56,499 nucleotides of DNA, from contig CANNIA010000022.1 in assembly GCA_947504705.1 (NCBI GenBank), positions 1-56,499 of the forward strand, written 5' to 3'. This document shows, one piece after another, positions 51,918 through 56,499 of the stretch; the first letter of the stretch is position 1; each line of letters begins with the position of its first letter. The position numbers and the translations under genes are program-made. This DNA is from Paracoccaceae bacterium (lineage in GTDB: Bacteria > Pseudomonadota > Alphaproteobacteria > Rhodobacterales > Rhodobacteraceae). The notes under the pieces are model-generated. The model did not search any database. It was not told where the DNA came from and was given only the letters and a program-made list of their open reading frames with translations.

Positions 51918-52148
51918 TGGAGCGGATATCACCGCCGACGTCGCGCAGAGACGAAAGTGCACTGCGTCAAACTCCTGGGTCAACGCCTCATGGCGCGGGA
52001 CTTCGACCGTCAGGTCGCTGAGTTCCAGGTGCGTGTGGCCGTTCTGAACGGCTACACCGCGCTCGGCATCCCCGTCAGGAAGGTCATGCGATAGGTCCGT
52101 CCGGGAGAAGGGGCAGTCCGGCCATCAGCCAATTTGCGCAGCAGAGCC

Positions 52149-52505
52149 AATCGGCGCGCCCATCGCATGGGCCGCGCCAATTCCGCGCTTGGTTAGATCG
52201 ATCGCTTCTCGCCGGACAGCAGTATCCGGGTTGGTGAAGGCTCCGCGGTTGAAGGCCGGGGTGGAGTAATAGCGCATCGCCAGGCCCGACACCTGCAAAC
52301 CGCAGTCGCGTACCATCTTTCCGACACTGACCGGGTCGTCGCGGAGGTGATCGGGCTAGTTCAAATCCAGCTCAGTCAACCCGTCAACTGAAGCCGCAAG
52401 ACGGGCCATCTGCTCAAGGCTCGGGTTGAAGGAAAGGTCCGGCCAATAGCCCGTCACCCCCGAGGCAAACGAGTATACCCGCGTTGCAAAACGGCTTCCA
52501 AGCAT
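52149..52505 (-). pseudogene. truncated sugar-phosphate isomerase/epimerase with in-frame TAG
   Basis: Reading from ATG 52505 on the minus strand: MLGSRFATRVYSFASGVTGY, then TELDLN, TAG (52356-52358), PDHLRDDPVSVGKMVRDCG, LQVSGLAMRYYSTPAFNRG and AIDLTKRGIGAAHAMG, ending at the IS5 border. It is a paralogue of the TIM-barrel gene starting at 55772, which has DLNFPDH, GLAMRYYTDPGFRLGAF and AIDLTKRGLDALADMG at the matching places. The C-terminal two thirds are lost to the IS. The stop replaces an aromatic residue, so this copy is dead twice over. Confidence 0.85.
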
Positions 52506-52623
52506 ACGATTCGCCTATTAACTTTACGTTAGGCAAAAAAGGCATGAAGTAAGCGCTTTTCTATCGCCCCATGCCCGGCCTGGTGTAGCATTGCGGCTAA
52601 GGAACCAACTGACGGGGCGCCGA
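52506..52623. promoter_or_regulatory. upstream region of the lactonase gene with an imperfect palindrome
   Basis: GCCTATTAACTTTACGTTAGGC (52513-52534 region) has GCCTA/TAGGC ends and AAC/GTT inner arms. It lies between the divergent starts of the broken isomerase and the amidohydrolase, so it may be an operator. No clear promoter is evident. Confidence 0.35.
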
Positions 52624-53466
52624 ATGCCGAATTTCCCCATTGTTGACAGCCACCTGCACCTGTGGGACCCGCGCCGGCTAAGCTATCCTTGGCTGTCCGG
52701 CACGCTTGACCGCCCCTTCCTGCCAGCCGATTTTCAGGCGGCAAGCGCAGCGGTTGCCATCGAATCACTGGTCTTTCTGGAATGCGCCGCTGCCCCGCAT
52801 CTGGCGATGGAGGAGGCGGCTTGGGTGCTGGATCAAGCCAAGCTTGAGCCCCGGATTTCTGCAATGGTCTGCCACGCTGCCTTGGAAAACGGCGACGCCG
52901 TTCGCCTCGATCTGGAACGCCTGACTGCCACCGAGAAGGTCAGGGGCGTCCGGCGGATCTATCAGGATGAACCCGACCCGGCCTTCTGCACCCGCCCCGA
53001 CTTCATCAGCGGAGTGCGGGCGCTGGCCGACTATGGCTTAAGTTTCGACATGTGCCTGAAGCATCCGCAACTGCAGGCCTCGATCGCTTTGGCCGACGCC
53101 TGCCCGAATGTCCCCATCGTGCTGGACCATATTGCCAAACCCGGCATCAAGGCGGGGCTGATGCAGCCTTGGGCCGATCAGATGCGCGATCTGGCGAAGC
53201 GGGAAAACGTGGTCTGCAAACTCTCTGGCGTTGCGACCGAAGCCGCTGCCGATTGGACGCCCGCAACCCTTCGCCCGTATATGGAGGTGGCGCTAGATGC
53301 CTTTGGCCCCAGCCGCATCATGTTCGGCGGTGACTGGCCGGTGTCGACGCTGGCGATCACCTATCCGACCTGGGTGGCGGTGGTGGACGAGCTGATCAAG
53401 GACCTGACCGAAACCGAACAGCGCCAGATCTACCGCGACACCGCGCGGGCGTTTTACCGCCTTTGA
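52624..53466 (+). CDS. amidohydrolase-2 family, probable sugar lactonase
   Basis: A 280-aa TIM-barrel hydrolase of the amidohydrolase-related family. It begins FPIVDSHLHLWDPRRLSYPW (metal HxH motif) and has CLKHPQLQASIALADACPNVPIVLDHIAKPG and MFGGDWPVS with the final Asp. The family includes L-fucono-1,5-lactonase and L-rhamnono-lactonase. ATG 52624 (MPNFPIVDS) is used; the open frame upstream is unlike the family. Next to a UxaA-family dehydratase and a sugar isomerase, it probably opens an aldonolactone. It ends directly at the stop of the convergent gene. Confidence 0.88.
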   Translation: MPNFPIVDSHLHLWDPRRLSYPWLSGTLDRPFLPADFQAASAAVAIESLVFLECAAAPHLAMEEAAWVLDQAKLEPRISAMVCHAALENGDAVRLDLERLTATEKVRGVRRIYQDEPDPAFCTRPDFISGVRALADYGLSFDMCLKHPQLQASIALADACPNVPIVLDHIAKPGIKAGLMQPWADQMRDLAKRENVVCKLSGVATEAAADWTPATLRPYMEVALDAFGPSRIMFGGDWPVSTLAITYPTWVAVVDELIKDLTETEQRQIYRDTARAFYRL

Positions 53467-54972
53467 CTACATCACTGCGCCGATCTGCCAGGGCACAAAC
53501 TCGGCCCCGCCAAAGCCAAGCTGCTCTGACAGAGTCTCTTCGCCTGACGCGGTGGCGATGATCTTTTCAAGGATCTCGGCCCCCTTGGCCGCAATCGAAA
53601 CCCCGTCGATGATGTCACCGCAGTTGATGTCCATATCCTCGGCCATCCGCTGATACATCTCGTTGTTCGTAGCCAGCTTGATGCAGGGGCTGGGCTTGTA
53701 GCCCGACACCGATCCGCGCCCGGTGGTAAAGACGATCATCGTCGCACCGCTGGCGATCTGGCCGGTAACCGAACAAGGGTCATAGCCGGGGCTGTCCATG
53801 TAGACGAACCCCGGAGAGGTTATCGGTTCGGCGAATTTGTAGACCCCGGCCAATGGTGCGGTTCCGCCCTTGGCCACCGCGCCCAGCGACTTTTCCAGAA
53901 TGGTGGTCAGCCCGCCGCGCTTGTTGCCAGGGGAGGGGTTGTTGTCCATCTCGCCGCCGTTGATCGCGGTGTAGTTTTCCCACCACCTGATCCGCTCGAT
54001 CAGCTTTTCGCCGACCTCGGTGTTGACGGCGCGGCGGGTCAGCAGATGCTCGGCGCCATAGATTTCCGGCGTCTCCGACAAGATCGTGGTCCCGCCCATC
54101 TGCACCAGCATGTCGCTTGCCACGCCAAGTGCCGGGTTGGCAGTGATCCCGGAATAACCATCCGAGCCGCCGCATTGCAGCCCGACGATCAGCTTCGACA
54201 CCGGGGCAGGGGCGCGGGCAACCTTTGAGGCGACCGTTGCCATCTCGGCCAGCACCTTCAGCCCCTTGGCGATGGTGGCGCGGGTGCCGCCAGTGCCTTG
54301 AATGGTCATGTAGCGGAAGTTGCCATCCGGGCGCAGGCGGCCCTGGCCGACCAGATCGGGCACCTGCATGACCTCGCACCCCAGACCGACCAGAAGTATG
54401 CCGCCAAAGTTCGCGTTGCGGGCATAGCCTTTCAGCGTCCGCATCAGGGTGTCATACCCCTCATTCACCCCCGACATGCCGCAGCCGGAATTGTGGACGA
54501 TGGGCACAAAGCCGTCGATATTCGGCATCGAAGACAGGACCGGGTCCTTCTCCGCCGCCTCGGCAATGAAGCGCGCGACGGACCCCGAACAGTTCACCGA
54601 AGTCAGGATGCCGATGTAATTCCGCGTGCCAACCTGCCCGTCGGACCGGTGATAGCCCATGAACGACCGTTCCGGCAGCTCAGGCAAGGGTGTGGCGTGC
54701 TGGCCAATGGCATAGTCGGTGCTGTGCGGGCCCATGCCAAGGTTGTGGCTGTGGATATGCCCGCCCGCCGGGATATCCTCGGTCGCCTGTCCGATCGACT
54801 GGCCATAGCGCAGGACGGTTTCGCCCTTGGCAATCGCGCGGGTGGCAAGCTTGTGACCGCGCGGCACGGGGCCTGGCAGCACCATCCCCGCAACCGTCGC
54901 CCCCTTGGCCAAGTCGGCCAGTGCGATGACAAGGTTGTCTGTCGCGTGCAATCGGATAGTAGCATCCGCCAT
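53467..54972 (-). CDS. UxaA-family sugar-acid dehydratase (altronate/galactarate dehydratase type)
   Basis: A 501-aa enzyme with an N-terminal SAF domain (~1-95, ending GGHIHSHNLGMG) and a C-terminal dehydratase body: RSDGQVGTRNYIGILTSVNCSGSVA, VHNSGCGMS, LQCGGSDGYSGITANPALG, IYGAEHLLTRRA and DSPGYDPCSVTGQIASGATMIVFTTGRGS. These cysteine- and glycine-rich segments are the UxaA/GarD signature for iron-dependent dehydration of aldonates or aldarates. The start is preceded by GAGGTGA. Divergent from the GntR gene. Altronate is the textbook substrate, but the adjacent lactonase suggests a related aldonate. Confidence 0.9.
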   Translation of the reverse strand: MADATIRLHATDNLVIALADLAKGATVAGMVLPGPVPRGHKLATRAIAKGETVLRYGQSIGQATEDIPAGGHIHSHNLGMGPHSTDYAIGQHATPLPELPERSFMGYHRSDGQVGTRNYIGILTSVNCSGSVARFIAEAAEKDPVLSSMPNIDGFVPIVHNSGCGMSGVNEGYDTLMRTLKGYARNANFGGILLVGLGCEVMQVPDLVGQGRLRPDGNFRYMTIQGTGGTRATIAKGLKVLAEMATVASKVARAPAPVSKLIVGLQCGGSDGYSGITANPALGVASDMLVQMGGTTILSETPEIYGAEHLLTRRAVNTEVGEKLIERIRWWENYTAINGGEMDNNPSPGNKRGGLTTILEKSLGAVAKGGTAPLAGVYKFAEPITSPGFVYMDSPGYDPCSVTGQIASGATMIVFTTGRGSVSGYKPSPCIKLATNNEMYQRMAEDMDINCGDIIDGVSIAAKGAEILEKIIATASGEETLSEQLGFGGAEFVPWQIGAVM

Positions 54973-55000
54973 GGTGTCACCTCAATCCTGCGACCCTTCC

Positions 55001-55040
55001 TTGACAGGCGGGCCGCCGAGCCTAACATGTTAGCATGCTA
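55001..55040 (+). promoter_or_regulatory. promoter and nested palindromes at the GntR gene start
   Basis: TTGACA (55001-55006), 16 nt, TAACAT (55023-55028) gives a promoter whose expected start point, about 7 nt on, coincides with the ATG at 55035. Two overlapping perfect palindromes, TAACATGTTA (55023-55032) and TAGCATGCTA (55031-55040), cover the -10 region and the start codon. They fit operator half-sites for a dimeric GntR repressor and suggest a leaderless, self-repressed message. Confidence 0.6.
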
Positions 55041-55775
55041 CAAGCGCCTTTGACCGGATCACAAGACCTGAATGGCGCGGCCCGGCTTTTGCCGTTGGAC
55101 CGGTTTCAGGGATCATTGGGCCAGCGGGTCTATCAAAGCCTGCAGCAGGCGATCCTGACGCTGGCCTATCGCCCCGGCGAGATCATCCGTAAGCCCGAGA
55201 TTTGTGAGCGACTGGGTGTGTCGCGAAGTCCGGTCGCCGATGCCGTGGCGCGGCTTGCCGCCGATGGTCTGGTCGATGTCGTGCCACAGGCGGGCACCTT
55301 TGTCACCCGGCTGTCGATGACTGACATCCGCGAAGGCGCCTTCATCCGTGAGGCGATCGAGGTCGCCGCCGCCGAGCTTGTGGCGACGATGATCACCGAC
55401 GACCAGTTGCGCGATCTGCGCCGCAATCTGATGCTGCAGGAAGCGTTGGCGGCGGACGGCGATCAGCAGGGTTTCATGCAGCTTGATGGCCAGATGCACG
55501 AAATGATGCTGTCCTTCACCGGCTTTCCCCGGCTGCCGCAAGTATCGCAGACGGCATGGCTTAGCGTTCACCGCGCGCGGCAGCTGATCCTGCCGGTTCC
55601 GGGCCGCATGCAGACCACGCTTGCCGAACACCGCAGCATCCTTGCCGCGTTCGAGGCTCGTGACCCCCAAGCCGCCCGCCTTGCCGTACAGCACCATCTG
55701 CGCCAGCTGCTGACCTATCTTCAGCCGCTGGAACGTGACCACCCCGATCTTTTCTCAGCCCAAGGACAGTCATGA
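55035..55775 (+). CDS. GntR-family (FCD/FadR type) transcriptional regulator
   Basis: A 246-aa regulator: winged HTH at ~25-95 (PGEIIRKPEICERLGVSRSPVADAVARLAADGLVDVVPQAGTFV) and an FCD ligand-binding domain with the usual metal/effector residues (FIREAIEVAAAE, DGQMHEMML, EHRSILAAFEARD). No ribosome-binding site precedes the ATG. Likely controls the divergent dehydratase and the downstream isomerase, whose start overlaps its stop (ATGA). Confidence 0.9.
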   Translation: MLQAPLTGSQDLNGAARLLPLDRFQGSLGQRVYQSLQQAILTLAYRPGEIIRKPEICERLGVSRSPVADAVARLAADGLVDVVPQAGTFVTRLSMTDIREGAFIREAIEVAAAELVATMITDDQLRDLRRNLMLQEALAADGDQQGFMQLDGQMHEMMLSFTGFPRLPQVSQTAWLSVHRARQLILPVPGRMQTTLAEHRSILAAFEARDPQAARLAVQHHLRQLLTYLQPLERDHPDLFSAQGQS

Positions 55776-56499
55776 CCCTGCCGAACCGCCCGCGCTATGC
55801 GACCCGGCTGAATGCGTTCAAGCAAAAGGGGGATACCGTGGCGCAGATGATTGCCGCCGCTTCCCGCGTGGGCGGGCTGGACGCGGCCGATCTGAACTTT
55901 CCCGACCATTTCGACCACCACCGCCCGGCAGAGCTGTCAAAGCTTCTGGCCGACCATGGCATGGCGCTGAACGGCCTTGCGATGCGCTATTACACCGATC
56001 CCGGCTTTCGCCTTGGCGCGTTCAGCCACCCAGATGCCAATATCCGGCGTGCCGCCATCGACCTGACCAAGCGCGGCCTTGATGCCTTGGCCGACATGGG
56101 CGGGCGGCTGATGACGTTGTGGCTGGGTCAGGACGGCTTTGACTACAGCTTTCAGGCTGATTACGCCCGGATGTGGGATGACAGCATCTCGGCGATTGCC
56201 GAGGTTGCCGACCACAACCCCGCCGTCGACCTCGCCATCGAATACAAGCCCAACGAACCCCGCGCCCATGTGGTGATGCCCGACATGACCACCACGCTTC
56301 TGGCATTGGCCGAGGTGGCCCGCCCGAACACCGGCGTCACGCTGGACTTTTGCCACATGCTGTTCGCCGGCGAGATGCCCGCCCGGGCCGCGATGCTGGC
56401 CGCGCGCCACAGCCGCATCCTTGGGGTTCACCTCAACGACGGCTACGGCAAGCGCGATGACGGGCTGATCGCGGGGTCCGTCCATCCGGTGCAGACGGT
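55772..56499 (+). CDS. sugar-phosphate isomerase/epimerase (xylose-isomerase-like TIM barrel), runs off right edge
   Basis: 242 codons are visible without a stop. MTLPNRPRYATRLNAFKQKG, then ADLNFPDHFDHHRPAELSKLL, GLAMRYYTDPGFRLGAF, LAIEYKPNEPRAH (metal Glu), VTLDFCHMLFAGEMP (metal Asp/His) and ILGVHLNDGYGKRDDG. This is the AP-endonuclease-2/xylose-isomerase-like fold used by sugar isomerases and epimerases. It is translationally coupled to the GntR gene. The broken minus-strand paralogue at 52149-52505 is its close relative. The exact substrate is unknown. Confidence 0.88.
   Translation, partial: MTLPNRPRYATRLNAFKQKGDTVAQMIAAASRVGGLDAADLNFPDHFDHHRPAELSKLLADHGMALNGLAMRYYTDPGFRLGAFSHPDANIRRAAIDLTKRGLDALADMGGRLMTLWLGQDGFDYSFQADYARMWDDSISAIAEVADHNPAVDLAIEYKPNEPRAHVVMPDMTTTLLALAEVARPNTGVTLDFCHMLFAGEMPARAAMLAARHSRILGVHLNDGYGKRDDGLIAGSVHPVQT

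Larger units (their letters stand above)
51022..52093 (+). pseudogene. IS5-family transposase with four insertions
   Basis: Starts MSRPNTPTYKTLNWPAYNKA and ends LNGYTALGIPVRKVMR. Compared with the family pattern there are: a 39-nt palindromic insertion (51109-51147) that brings a TAA; a net 36-nt in-frame expansion after the first catalytic Asp (LLID at 51421); a 24-nt expansion by triplication of the ADGA block holding the second Asp (51676-51711); and a 44-nt hairpin insertion (51874-51917) that shifts frame before WSGYHRRRRAET (catalytic Glu at 51948). The rest of the coding sequence is well preserved. Confidence 0.9.
50961..52148 (+). mobile_element. inactivated IS5-family (IS903-like) element
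   Basis: 1188 bp with terminal repeats GGCTCTGTTGCACAAAT (left) and, on the opposite strand at the right, GGCTCTGCTGCGCAAAT (15/17 matches). The single transposase gene is broken by four insertions. The 9-bp flanks differ (ATCTGGAGC left, AATCGGCGC right), so there is no target duplication. Both flanks are truncated genes of sugar catabolism, as expected if a segment between two IS copies or beside one was deleted. It is in the same orientation as the IS5 remnant at the left edge. Confidence 0.9.

Noticed and set aside
1-52148. A classical composite transposon bounded by two IS5 copies
   Set aside because: Without the full left copy and without matching target duplications, mobility as a unit cannot be claimed; only recombination potential is reported.

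Overview
The window is high-GC DNA with dense operons and frequent ATGA start/stop overlaps. Its gene families (RpiR-controlled myo-inositol genes, xylFHG-BA, an ABC set resembling rhizobial glycerol transporters, TctABC, IS5- and IS3-family elements of types common in Rhodobacter and Paracoccus) point to an alphaproteobacterium, most likely of the Rhodobacteraceae/Paracoccaceae. This assignment rests on protein resemblance recalled from memory, not on a search. I see no rRNA, tRNA, CRISPR array or housekeeping block. The window reads as an accessory catabolic island: a series of transporter, enzyme and regulator modules.

Layout, left to right. (1) 1-411: debris, namely the 3' end of an IS5-family transposase, a scrap of an IS481-like transposase and the C-terminal tail of an oligopeptide ABC ATPase. 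(2) 522-12307 (+): an apparent operon with a fused kynureninase-like/kynurenine-formamidase-like protein, a CocE/NonD serine hydrolase, two tandem Tat-exported peptide-type binding proteins, two permeases, a fused double ATPase and an alkaline-phosphatase-superfamily enzyme. Its substrate is unknown. (3) 12311-19922: myo-inositol catabolism (iolB, a 62-aa membrane protein, iolE, iolD, iolC-DUF2090, iolR, divergent iolG) with two matching GGAA-N6-TTCC operators. (4) 20010-30589: xylose module xylF-xylH-xylG-xylB-xylA, followed in the same direction by a vanadium-haloperoxidase-like gene and a CRTAC1-like gene, with a divergent ROK repressor. (5) 30610-38401: a TctC/TctAB transporter with two acyl-adenylating enzymes, a third degenerate one lacking the catalytic lysine, and a small outer-membrane barrel. 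(6) 38497-39785: a dead IS3-family element. (7) 40177-48594: dihydroxyacetone-kinase-family enzyme, a GlpSTPQV-like ABC transporter and a LacI regulator with its operators. (8) 49094-52505: wreck of a ribose-type operon (ribokinase, truncated RpiR, broken permease, broken isomerase) split by a dead IS5-family element. (9) 52624-56499: sugar-acid module (lactonase-like amidohydrolase, UxaA-family dehydratase, GntR regulator, TIM-barrel isomerase running off the window).

The most unusual observation is in the two insertion sequences, which belong to unrelated families. Each of the three DDE catalytic motifs in each transposase carries a lesion at it or within about 35 nt of it. These include a 12-bp block tandemly triplicated in frame in both genes, and a near-identical 20-nt palindrome inserted in both genes in opposite orientation. 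The second strongest is the peptide-transporter operon, whose first gene fuses two tryptophan-catabolism-like folds. Third is the cluster of three acyl-adenylate-forming proteins, one apparently catalytically dead, around a TctABC transporter.
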